In this document: positions 32,977-44,625 of the stretch, piece by piece
How positions within the stretch are numbered: position 1 is the stretch's first letter
Layout of the letters: every line of letters begins with the position of its first letter
NCBI GenBank assembly: GCA_004194705.1
Contig: SADC01000006.1
Location: forward strand, 248,001 to 312,000
Length of the DNA: 64,000 nucleotides
Reading direction: 5' to 3'
From: Ditylenchus dipsaci
Lineage: Eukaryota; Nematoda; Chromadorea; Rhabditida; Anguinidae
The notes under the pieces: generated by a model
The model's input: only the letters and a program-made list of their open reading frames with translations
The model's database searches: none
Told to the model about the DNA's origin: nothing
Position numbers and translations under genes: made by a program

Positions 32977-35900
32977 TTAGCGTGTGTCACGGTGATGACT
33001 GAGGGGCTTGGAGAACTGTTAGGGAGGAAAACTTATTGAACCAATAAGACCAAGATACAACTGTGAACTTAAAATGAGCTTACCATGAGTTGATTAGAAA
33101 TAACTTCAAGTTTGTCCAATACACTAGTAGCAACTGCTTTTTGCTGTGGTGTTCCTCTACTAAATATTTCACTAAACATATTGCTTAGGTCGTTTTGTCC
33201 TTGCAAAGGTGAAACATGAGTATGTGCAACTGTAAAAAGATTTTTAAAAAAATGTACAGGGTGTCTCAAGAAATATGGACACTTCTGTACTTCCATAACT
33301 TTTTCTATATGCCGTTTTTTGAACATCTGTTTTGACAGATCGACTCAATTTGCAATGACAATTTTTGGTGTTAATTTCAAAAATTCGATTTTTGCTTGGT
33401 CCACCCAAATCGAGAAGCCATTCACAGACCAGGACCCGAACCACAGGGGGGACTAAGCAAAAATTGTGGTTTAAAGATTATACAGTCAAGTCTCGATTTA
33501 ACGAACCCCTGGGGACCGCCAAAAATGTTCGTTAAATCGAAGGTTTCGTTAAATCGAGAGCTTATTTTAGTCATTTTATTTAATCGGTGGCCAAATAGCC
33601 ACCAAAAAAAGGTTCGTTAAATCAAGAGTTTCGTTAAATCGGGGTTTCGTTAAATCGAGACTTGACTGTATATCAAAAAATGTCATCGCAAAATGAGTCG
33701 ATCTCTGAAGCAGATTTTCAAAAAAAAAATTCAGGGAGTTTAAAAGTGTCCGCATTTATTGGGACACTTTGTATTCAGTTAAAAGCACATACTTCTTTGC
33801 TTTGGTGGCTTATTAAACACTCCATTTTCAAAAAAGACGTCTCTTTCAGCATTTATACCTTAAACAAAAAAAATAAAAAGTTTTTAACGGTGTTGTTATG
33901 ATACACGGTGTCGCAATTAAAAATTGATGTTTTTTTAATCTTTCTAGTTGGTCTTTAGACCTGTTTTAATCTCCACATAATGGCTATATTTTAAAAACTA
34001 ATCATTGCTCTCAAAATGTAAAAAATTTCAAGTGGTCATATTTATCGAGGTATAGTTTTTTATTCGATTGTTAATAAATTGAATGAAATTAATACTCGTT
34101 TGAATTTCACTGGTAGCGGCCTTTTCGAAATGCTTCCATCGGCGTTGGGGCGTTTGGCCACTTTTGTCGCATTTTTGGCGTTCTGCCCTATGTTCTGTTT
34201 TAGCCACTTAGGCCTACTTAGGCTTAGGCCTTAAGCTTAGGGTTAGGCCTTAGGCTTAGGGACAAAAAAAATGTCTTACGAACTACAAAATGGCTGAAAA
34301 AATAAGCCTAAGTGGCTAAAACAGAACATAGGGCAGAACGCAAAAAATGCGACAAAACTGGCCAAACGCCTACGCACCCTTCCATCGGCGACGGGCATGC
34401 CCTTTAAATTCACTTCATAGCAGAGAAGTATTCACAGTGAACGCTCGATGTAACATAACTCAATACAGTCCACTCTCGGTATAAGCACACCCCCTCAAGT
34501 TCGTTCCCGCCCGCCCGATTTTCGAAGTCCTTTGCCAAACCTGATTCGTCAGTCTGATCAGAAAAATCGTACAGATACTGATTCCACAAATCAGTTCTCG
34601 AGATAGCCACAAGTTTGCCGAGAAGACCCGCGGCTATCGATATAAACACACCTTTTTTAAAAATTAGGTGTGCTTATATCGAGAGCCGCATGAGGAGTTG
34701 GTCTTCAACCCTCTCTTGGGGGTGGGAAGTTATTAGAGAGCGGGCAGTTATTTAAATTTATTATTATTTAATTTAAAATTGTGGATAGATATTTTTCAGT
34801 GTCGAAATGAATTAAAAATCTCTTTTGCTGCAGTTCTTTTACTCCATTTTTTTCATTGCGTCACTTTTTGTTGTTTTGCTGCAATCATAGTTTTCCTGAT
34901 AGTTCTCGTAGTTTTCAGATGATCGAGTCCTAGGAATTCCAATTGCATGACAACAAGAGCTGTATAGTCAACGAAAGGTACTGCTCAAACGACGATGCTA
35001 GAACAAAGCTGGAACCTGTGGAATGGGCGCGCAAGAACTCGAAAAAATCCGCAGTTAAAAAGTTCACCGTCAAAAGGAGAAGCATGGTAGAATGAATGGG
35101 CAAATAAGAGAAGCTAAAACAACAAGCTTGCGGTTTTATTTTAGATCTAATTTGAAAATCTTTTTTATTTTCTTTTATTTACTACAGTAACAACTGTAGA
35201 GAATTCCAAACGGAAGCGACCTGATAGAAGTGTCTGACAAGTGAGCAAATCCGACTGTCTTTATGATCAAAAGAGACCAAGCAGCCACTGTCACGCCGTT
35301 TTATCACCAACAAGGCAATGGAACTGAGAAAGTGATCTTACAATAGACTTTAAAATCTTACACTCGAGTTTTTTTCAACATTCCATGGCAGTGGACAGTT
35401 ATTAGTGAGTGGGGAGTTATTTTCAAATATCCTTGGAAGGTGGAGAGTTATTAGAAGGCAGTGAGTCATCTGATTTGTATTTCGCAAATAAAAGACAAGT
35501 TTTTATGAATGAGCGTATTTCAGCACCGAATTCGTACAAAATCTTTTTTAAGTGTCAAAGAAAACCGCAAGGTTATCAAACAAGTCAAAATTTGATCCTT
35601 TGACTGAAAGTATAAAGGATATGCTAATTTCATATCTTCCCAAAATATAGTGACAGATAATAGACTCTAACACACCTCCTTCAACTTCTTCACCAGCCTT
35701 TTCCCAATCTGCTTTATGGAGAGCCAGCAGTCCCCAGCCCTTATGTTTCTCAGTCAGCCCGTCGAAATGTATAGGGACAGCTTTAAATATGTCTTGCTTG
35801 TGAAATATGCTTCTTGGCTCACTGTCAAAGTATTGTTCAAGAGCAACGCGTACAGCTTCCGAATGACGGACGGCTTCGGCAAAATCCTAAAAAAATTAGT

Positions 35901-38900
35901 GCCTGAATTATTAAAATATATATGTAAATAGGCTATGATTGAAATCTCACCCCAAAATACTGATTCTGCCCAGTAAATTACTTATTTCCCCAGTAAATTT
36001 TATATTTCCCCCAGTAAATTTGGTTATTTGTGCAATTTGAGTCAAATTTTTGCAGGAAAACAAATATTTCAGTCAAAAATTAATTTCAACTGGTCAGAGT
36101 TCAGTTCCAGAAGCCTCTGAAAGTTGGTTTTTAGAAGTTTACGTAAGACCTTACATTGTTTACGTAGACCTAGGGTTGTACAATGGGAATATTCCCGGGA
36201 ATATTTCCGGGAATATTTCCCGGAACATTGGGAATATTCCCGGGTTTCCGGTAATTTTCCCTATATTGGGAATATTCCCGGGATATTCCCGGGTTTTCTA
36301 TATTTCGGAATTTCTACAACTCTACGTAGACCTTTTGCGAAAAATCGATCTAGCGTATCCGAAACTGCAGTTCGGTCGGCTTAATCAGAATATATCCAAA
36401 ACCCCTCAAACTGTGCCGAACCACACGATTCTGAGCGATTGAGCCCGTCGAACTGCAATTCTGATCCGCTTGATCGCTTTTTCGTGAAAAGTTTAACCAC
36501 TTTTTGTAAACCTCTGAAAAACTAACTTTCAGAGGCTTCTCACCACTCTGCATCGGAATTATGATCGATTAAGCAGAATTTTCAATTGAAAAATCGCAAA
36601 AATTCGACTCAAATTGCACAGATCACCAATTTACTGAGGGAAATTTAAATTTTACTGTGGAAAAAATTAATTTAATGGGAAAAATCAGTATTTTAGTGGG
36701 TGTTTTCAGCTACAGACATATAAAAATATCGGTTATTTTGACACTGAATACAGGGTGTCACTATTTGGTCTAGCAAACTTTTGTTTTATGATCACCAAAA
36801 GGTGACCTATACCGCAGAGGAGTCGCAATCAAAGATATTTTTGGCAGGATTGTGGTTTATGGCTGTCGCCCATAACTATTTTGAATTTTTTTCAACGTTC
36901 TAGCAGCTTTGTCAGAATTGGACACAAACACAGCCCAACCTGTTGTGATTATTCGAAATCACATTCAAAATCCTATATGTTTCAAAATCCTATCCTCACC
37001 CAAACTTTTCGATAATCCATCATAGAGTTGATAGCAGCCACGTACAAATTCCACAGAAGCACCCAAATCTGATGATTATTTTGCGCTTGTTCTTTTTTAA
37101 AAGCTGCATTATCATTATTGTGAGCATCCTTTTCAAAACTGAAAACCATACAAAATTATGATCTATTTAACGCTTAGCAGACAGCTGACTTTGAGACCCC
37201 TCTAAAAATTTTTACAGGTGTTCATCCAATTTTTGACATATGCCAATTCTGAGGCCAAATTTGTGCTCAGCCTGGTCGATCTACTGATAGAAGTGTAATC
37301 AGAAGAATGGAATAAGTTCCTTTGAAAATACGGGTGTTGCCTTAGTTCTCCCTCTGGTTTAAAAAACAATAAGTAGGTAAATAAGACCAAAGCAATACCC
37401 GGATTTTCAAATGAACTTATTCCATTTTTCTGATTACACTTCTATTAGTAAATCGACCACGCTGAGCACGAATCTGGCCTCAGAATTGGCAAATGTCAAC
37501 TGAAAACTGAACTTTTCTAAGAACTGTATGAGCCAAAATTTTAAAAGGTAAGGGGTAAGCAAGGCAAAAAAGTGTTTTTTTCGTAGAATTCACATAACAC
37601 CAAAAATTTTTCCCAATCTGAATTAAAATTTTGAAATTGGGGGTCTCAAAATCAGCCGTCAGCTAAGGGTTAAAGTGAATTCATGGTGCGGCAAATATTT
37701 TTACCGATTTCAAACTCTCTATTTTGTAACACAACAGCTACAGCTTTGTGTTTTGCCTTATTTTGAGCTTTCGATTGTCACTCGCTTTGTCTTGACGGTA
37801 TTTTTTGTGTGAAAAATAGCCGGATTATTTTAGAAAAATCAGCATCGGAGTCCAAACACATGTGAGGTCATTTTGAGAAGTTGACCAGCATTCTCGATCA
37901 CTTTCAGTGATCGAGAGTGAATTCGGGGATAAATGGGCCCTATCTAACAAAAGGGAGGTTTTTTGCCTCGGTTCCCTGTTAAATTTTTGGGTTAATTTTC
38001 AGGCTCAGGCTTAGGCGAAGGTAGGCCAGCGTGTGTTCGGAGGGACTCAAAAATTAGTCCAAGATATGTTTAAGTCCCTCCTGACATACGCCGGCCTACC
38101 CTTGCCCAACTCTGAAGCCTAAAAATCAACAGAGGGGCAGAGGCAAAAAAACCTCCCCGGTTTGTTTTAAGACTTTAAAAAAAAAACAAGGAATGCCCAA
38201 AATTTAATTTTTTTCCAACTTTTTAGGATTTCGGTCATTTTTTAAAGAAAATATTTTTTCCAAACAGGCGTAATCTCAACACTCGCATTTTCAAAAATTA
38301 CTTTGTGAAATGGGTTTTGTAGCTCATGAGCTGGGTTACAACTAAGTGATCAGATGTTATTGTAGCACTGATGCCTAATTTTAACTTTTAATCACCGGAA
38401 GTGATGAGAATACTGGTCAACTTCATCAAAATGACCTCACATGTGTTTGGATTCCAATGATGATTTTTCTAAAATAATCCAGCTATTTTTCACACAAAAA
38501 ATTCCGACGAGTAAAAAACCTCAGCTCAAAAAAGGCAGAACGAAATAGCTATGGCTGTTTTGAAACCAGGGGATTTTCTCGGACCACCTTGTACAGGGTG
38601 TTTTTTTCAATTAAAGTTGTTTTGATCAAAAAGTTTTTAAATACAGACAAACATGAGATAGCTTATGCTAGCTAAAAGATCTTGAGTGTGCCATTGAAAA
38701 CGTATTTTCAATTTTTAGCGCTTTTTTTTTCAGCATGAAATTTGAAACAAGAGGCAGACTTAAGTAGTACACTCAGACATACTAGTGTAAAATTGGCCTT
38801 ATCCCTCAATGGGGTTTTTTTGCCTTGGTCCCGCCTGTTGTTTTTTGTGATTTTTCAGGTTTCGGCTTAGGCCAGGGTAGGCCAGCGTATGTTAGGACGG

Positions 38901-41900
38901 ACTCGAAACATATTTTAGACTCGTGTTTCAGTCCCGTTTGACATACTCTGGCCTAACCTATCCTAAGTCTAAAGCCTAAGAATATGAAAAAAACAACAAC
39001 AGAGGGGATCAAGGCAAACCCCCAACCCATTACGGGATATGGCCGTTCTTCTTTTTCTTACTATGATTCCAGCACATATCCAGACCGAATAGACATTTTT
39101 TTGAGCATTGGAAACAAATAATCATGGTCAGTTTTGTCCAAATCTTTGTTTTTTTTTTGAAAACTGATATAAGTTGGCTTCCTCTGTCGAATGCATTCGG
39201 ATCTGTTTTCAGCATATTGACTATTTCATGAAGATTTTTCATTAATGCATTCAAAATAGTTTGCATGCAATTGTTTGAATGCAAGCTTTTGCCCCAAGAC
39301 TCATCTAAAGTTTTATAATATTTCACCAAAGCACGTACACCTGCCCTCCACATTAGCTAGCTGTGATTCTGGCTCATCGTTGCGCAAAAAAATTCATACT
39401 AAATCTTTCTATCGCTAAAATTTTGCCGAAAAAAGCGTTTTATAAAAGGCCGATATTCACGAAAAAGGTTATTATTTTTTATTTTTTATTTTTTTCCCGC
39501 AAGGGATAGTAAAATAATTTGGGTTAAGCATTTTGAGAAGTTGACAATTTTTATCACTTTAACTGGTCAAAAGTCTGGGACGCAACCAACTCGCCAACGC
39601 CATTACTCACCTTGCTTGGGGGCAGGGTGTACAGTTAAACCTCTTTAACCCGACACCCCAGGGGACTGGCCTCAGGGTACCGGGTTATCGAGGTGTCATT
39701 TTCTTCAAGTGTAGAGTACCTCGAAGTGTCGAGTACTTGGCCAAATCAAGTGTCAACAGAGAGTCGGGTTATCAAGGGTGTCGGTTTATCGGGGTGTCGG
39801 GTTAAAAAGGTTTCATAAAAAAAATTAAGCACAACAACGAGCCGGAATCACAGTCAGCCTTTCTCGTGTTAAAAGACATGAAAAAACTGTAGTCTGATAA
39901 AAAAAAACTGGCTTTTACTGTACAATCTGGTGCTTTCAAAATGCCCTGTACAAAAACAACATGTGGACCAAGGCATGTAGCTCCAGATTATTCAGTAGAA
40001 GCAAAAATTTTGTGTTAAAATTACCAAATATGAAGGCTGGCCTCTGTCTAGTTGCAGATCTTTTTCGGCGCTTTTTTGCATCAAGAATACTGATTCCTGA
40101 ATTCTTTTTTGATTATCAGTACAAAATTGATAGGAAAACGAACTTTTGGCAAGCTTACTCTAAATCTTGGATATCTCTTGCTTTTTTAAGGGTTAGATTA
40201 CAGTATATACCCCAGCCATCGATTACACTATACCCCCAGCAGTCAATTTAGCCAAGACATTTTTTAAATTTTTTTTACCAAAGTTTTTTTGCGTGAAAAT
40301 GATTTTTCCACTGTTGAGATCAAAATAATACAATGCAATGCTAGGGTTGGAGTGTAATCGACCATAATCAGTTCCAATATGAGCAATTGTTCTGTAATTC
40401 ACAAACATTTTCGAAAATCTTTTTTAGAGATGTGCACCCGACCGAGAACCCGATCCCGAAGATTTTAGTGGAAAATCCCGACCCCGAATCCCTCTTGATC
40501 GATTTTGAAAATAGCGATCCCGAAAATTGCCAAATCTAGATGAGCATTTTCAAAGGACTTATCTTAAAAAAACGCAGAAATTAAAAAGAAATAAAAAAAT
40601 GTGAATAATTTTTTGAAAATGATCATCGGGATTTGGCAATTTTCGGGATCGGGATCGGTATTTTCAAAATCGAGTTCCTCCTAGCGTACGCCTAAACATA
40701 AGGAAAAAAATCAGCAGGAGGGACCAAGGCAGATTTTCTTCGGCAGAATTATCTTTTCAGCAATTTTAGTCATTTTTTAAACTTCTTTTTTGGCAAGGAA
40801 AGTTGGCCTTCTAAAAATATTGGCAACAAATAGTGGCTAGAACCAATATTATCCGGTGAAAATGAAAGATAGGAGCCCAAGTGACCGCCCCTCCAAAGAG
40901 GACGTTTCTCTTAGCCAATTTTTTTTTATTTTTCACCTATTTCACAGCTTTTGCACCAATAATACCAAGGATATTTGGCCGCTTCGTCGCCAAAGACAGC
41001 AATGCTATGGATTGCAGTGAAAAAAAATCAAGGAAACTGAAAAAGGTAGGCTCAGAGAAAAATACTCCATGGAGGGGGCGGGCACTTGGGCTTTTACGAA
41101 AATGAAAACCTAAATCTGTAGACATTTTTGGACGAGTGCTTTGGTGCTTCCATTATCAAAATCTAAATAGCCATATAGATTCGACGACTTCAGAGGGTGG
41201 TCTTTCAATACAGATTTCTTTGACTCGACATTGCTTTTAATTATTGGTACTATTTTATCCAGTATGGTCACTGCCAGAGTGTAGTCCTATAAATAACATT
41301 TTTATACTAAACATATTTGATGAAGTTGTTATTAGAGTTAGGTCTGGACTCAACGAATAAGGCCTAGTCCCCAAGAAGTGAGGATTTTTTCGGTCTCCTC
41401 ACTCAAAAATGGCCATAACTTTTTTTACCTTTCAGAAATTATTCTGTTGGTGCGATCGTGTAGCTTAGATTTAGGGCTACCAGATGCGCTATCTATCAAC
41501 TGGATATTATTGCAAAAATGTGAATAAAGTTGTATGAGTCTTCACTCTAACCCTATTTTGCTCCGAGTCAGGATCGAAGTGAGGATTCATACAATTTTTT
41601 CCACAGTTATTCAAACAATATCTAGTTGATCGATAGCGCATCTGGTAGCCCTGAATCTAAGCTACACAATCGCAGCAACAGAATAATTCTTTGACTTATG
41701 GCCATTTCTGAGTGAGGAGACCTGAAAAAATCTTCAGTCATTGAAGACGAGGCCTAAAACAATTTCTGATGTTGTATCACGAGCTTCTTCGAATTTTTCC
41801 ACAGTTTTAGCAAATCTTGCATTCGGACACCGAATTAATGCTCAGCGTAATCGATTTACTTGTAAAAGTCATTGTCGAATTTCAAAATCCTCTCAAGACA

Positions 41901-43356
41901 AAAAACATTTAAATAATGAATTTCGAATTTATTTTGAAAATAAAGTGTTGTTTGTCTTGAACGGAATCTGAAATTCGACAATGATTCTAGTATTCGCTTC
42001 AGCAAATGCCCCTCACAATAATTTGACCAACCAGCCCCCCCCCCGACCGACCGCCCAAAAATTGCTGTAACTACCTTTTTGAACTTAGGCCTTAGGTGTC
42101 CTCTACTAGGATTAAACATCTATTTTAAAGGCTGTAAATATAAAAAATACCTTTATAGATCTTGAATTAATCATTGTGTACACGAATGTTGTTCTATATA
42201 AGTAGTACAAGAGAACCCAAACTTCTGTAGAGCTCATTGATCGTATGGTTAGACCTGGAGTTGGTTGGACTTTCGCTATCGCAATTGAATGGACGCAATG
42301 CAATTTGACTAGTTCTTCGTTATTAACACCAGCATCACTTTCCCCATTTTCAGGAGTATCAAAAGCTTTCATAAGCTAAAAAATTGTTTAATATCTGTCG
42401 AAAGAGGGCATACAATATAAAGAAAAATTTGCTAAATTAGACTGTAGGTCACCCACCCGAGCTCACCCTAGGCTGCTCATTCGCTCCTGAGCAGATATGT
42501 CAAAAACTATTTACTTTACAATAATTTGACCAAGATAAAAAAAATTCATAAACATTTTGTCTTGGTCTCGCAAGCTGATTTGACTGGGTGGACTACAGTC
42601 TAAGCGTTCCGAAATGTTTGCTAGAAAGTGTAATTTTTGTAAACCTGGTTTATTATGACGTCCAGATTATTACTGACTTTTTGACATTAATTCAGATTTT
42701 TTCAAGTTGTGTTTGTTAAAGACAAAGCTTTTTTTGCTGGAAAAAGAATTTTTCTTGCTGCAAAAAGATTTTTTCTTTCTGCAAAAAGACTTTTTTTGCT
42801 GCGAAAATTTGAAAAAAAAACTTTTTGCAGCAATAAAAGCCGATTTACAGCAAAAAAAGTTTTTTATAGCAAAGAAGAGCTAGGTCAAGTAAATATGAAC
42901 AAAAGTAGTTATATTTTCCGTCTTAGAATTTTTCAAGGTTAATAAAGCTATTTACATAAAAGCCTTAGCTTAAACCTTAGCCTGAAAAAGTTCGAAAAAA
43001 ACAACAGGGTGAACCGGGCGAAGACGCAAAAAGACGCCAGATTTACAACAAAACGCGCCAAAAGTTCTACCCATACAATAAAGAAAATTTAGTCAAAAAA
43101 AAGTGACATTTTTGCCAGTGCTTATTATTTTCCGTTTCCAAGCCCTGATTCACAGTCTTTTTTTAAATTAATAAAACACTTTATTTGCATCCAGATATTT
43201 GCTATTGCGCGGATTCGTATTTATGTCTTCAGCCACTTTTTGCATGCCTAGAACTATGTCATCCAGTCTTTTCTGCATTCCCACATTCGACGATCCATAA
43301 CAAAGGTTCGAATAAGTTGACAGTGAGAGTAGACTTAGAAATATAAATTCAATCAT
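32977..43356 (-). CDS. Gene X: putative secreted protein of an unrecognised family, long gene
   Basis: Exons in transcription order: 43356-43180, 42375-42151, 41286 to about 41120, (uncertain exon near 40400), 39304-39062, 37138-37000, 35886-35676, 33229-33084, 33015-32977 (stop TAA). Phases agree across 43180/42375, 42151/41286, 39062/37138, 37000/35886, 35676/33229 and 33084/33015. The first exon starts MIEFIFLSLLSLSTYSNLC, a plausible signal peptide. Later landmarks are RLDDIVLGMQKVAEDI, NEELVKLHCVHSI, WVLLYYLYRT, NNCMQTILNALMKNLHE, a second NNHQIWVLLWNLYVAAIN, a Glu/Lys-rich DFAEAVRHSEAVRVALEQYF and a final FSKPLSHHRDTR. I know no family with these signatures. Frame breaks sit at the ATTTAGG near 41110 and in the A10 run near 39150. 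Introns hold at least nine palindromic elements; one at 40878-41095 lies at or in the third exon. Confidence 0.7.
33253..33775. mobile_element. mariner-like element interrupted by a pogo-like MITE (33482-33672)
   Basis: TACAGGGTGTCTCAAGAAAT at the left pairs with the inverse of the segment ending near 33775 (GTGTCCCAATAAATGCGGACAC reversed, split here as GTGTCCCAATAAATG). The inner arms share AGATCGACTCA-TTTGC-ATGACA. The middle is a 190-bp palindrome TACAGTCAAGTCTCGATTTA ... AATCGAGACTTGACTGTA. It lies in a gene X intron. Confidence 0.7.
35948..36702. mobile_element. Foldback element with iterated arms (CCCCAGTAAATTT units) in a gene X intron
   Basis: Inverted ends CACCCCAAAATACTGATT and AATCAGTATTTTAGTGGGTG. 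Subterminal units CCCCAGTAAATTT occur on the left and inverted variants on the right, followed by inverted inner blocks (CAGAAGCCTCTGAAAGTT). The centre (36175-36300) is a run of GGGAATATTCCCGGG palindromes, probably a separate nested element. Confidence 0.7.
37190..39025. repeat. Cluster of palindromic elements in a gene X intron
   Basis: 37190-37510: palindrome with ACACTTCTATTAGTAAATCG and its inverse. 37775-38550: inverted arms with AAAATGACCTCACATGTGTT, enclosing a GGACCAAGGC-family palindrome (about 37960-38150). 38815-39020: another complete copy of that family (GCCTTGGTCCCGCCTGTTG, GGCCAGCGTATGTTAGGACG). Confidence 0.7.
40435..40680. repeat. GATCGGGATCGGG palindrome in a gene X intron
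   Basis: GACCGAGAACCCGATCCCGA at the left, inverse GGCAATTTTCGGGATCGGGA at the right, with AT-rich filler. The same GATCGGGATCGGG word occurs at 27360 and 29070. Confidence 0.6.
41340..41760. mobile_element. Palindromic MITE in a gene X intron
   Basis: GGCTACCAGATGCGCTATCT ... AGATAGCGCATCTGG-type arms (AGCGCATCTGGTAGCCCTGA) with AAGTGAGGATTTTTTCGGTC/GAGGAGACCTGAAAAAATC outside. Inner arms share ATTATTGCAAAAATGTGAAT-like sequence. Confidence 0.65.
42700..42885. repeat. Short tandem repeat (TTTTTTTGCTGCAAAAAGA units)
   Basis: Five to six units of about 20 bp (TTTTTTGCTGCAAAAAGAC and variants), then partly inverted. In the first intron of gene X. Confidence 0.65.
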
Positions 43357-43559
43357 CTGAATAATTGTTTTACTTGCAATTTATTGACACGAGGATTCTT
43401 GACTGTAACGACGGACTACCTAAAGGTTTTCGGAAAAAGTGAGCACGAACATAAATTGTTTAATTAACCCAAGAAAACTTGGTTGCAATGACCTCAATAC
43501 CGTATGACCGGTCGTTTCGAATACGGTCAAATGACGAGTCATATTTGGTCATTTCACTG

Positions 43560-44410
43560 TGCCAATTGTACTAGAAAGCCAACTGTGCTGGAGAGTTAGG
43601 CCAAGGTTAAGAACAAGCACCCCACTCGAGTAAAGAACAAGCACCCAAAAATCAATAGGGGGACCAAGGCAAAAAAAAAGATGCCTTGGTCCCCCTGTTG
43701 ATTGTTTTTATTTTTTAAAATTTTTTGCCTTGTCCCCCTATTGATTTTTTGGGGTGCTTGTTCGTTACCTGTGCCGAGAGTTAACTGTACTGTGGCTTAA
43801 CTGTACTGGGGGTTAACTGTAGTGTTACTTAACTTTACTTGGCGCTAACTATACTGTTACTTAACTGTACTAGGGGTTAACTGTGCTGTGGCTTAACTGT
43901 ACATAGGGCTAACTTTTAGTTTTTTTCAAAAAAGGGTATCCAAACTGCACTGGAGAGTTAACTGTACTGAAATGTTGATTTTATTGGAGGTTAACTGTAT
44001 TACAGAGTGAATTGGAGCGATATTGCCAGAGTTGAGAGTAGCGCGCCTGGCAAAATATGTTTTTCGATGTTTTTATTCATTTTAAGTCTTCCGATCAAAG
44101 AAACACAAGCACCAAAACAGCGGTTTTATAGCTTTCTTCATTGCTATGTCTAAATACGAAATGACCGAAAATAAGAGAAAATGAATACGCCCTGGTCATA
44201 CATCTATGACTGGAAAATGACCGAGGCGCAACCCTAGTTTTTTGGGATTTTCCAGGAATAGAAAAGGGTAGACCAGCGTATGTTAGGACGGACTCAAACA
44301 TTAGTCGAAGATATGTTCAGCCCGTTTTAACATACACTGGCTTACTTTTGTCTAATTTTTAAAGAACCACAAAAAACAACAGAAAGGTCAAGGCAAAAAC
44401 TTGGCCGGAA
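43560..44410. repeat. TTAACTGTACTG short repeats and GGACCAAGGC palindromes
   Basis: About twelve units of roughly 18-20 bp with GGTTAACTGTACTG lie at 43780-44010. A small palindrome (GCACCCAAAAATCAATAGGG and inverse) lies at 43620-43770, and a GGACCAAGGC-family copy at 44250-44400. This is upstream of the gene X start. No gene was seen. Confidence 0.6.
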
Positions 44411-44625
44411 TCAGGAGCCTTATAATCCTTTATTTAACTACCGTTTTTCATTTAATAAGCGCTCCGCAGCGCTCGCAGACACTTTTCACACAGCTCAAAC
44501 AGCCAATAAAAACAGAAATTTCAGACAATTTGAAGTTAGGGGGGGGGGCTTATTGAAGCGGGGAGAAATTCTTAGAGGTAACACGCTAATAAAAAATATT
44601 CCTCACCCTCTATTTATGAACTAAA

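Noticed and set aside
34978..35085. Short minus-strand frame starting MLLLLTVNFLTADFFEF, a signal-peptide-like start
   Set aside because: It stops after about 50 codons, lies within a gene X intron, and no partner exon was found.
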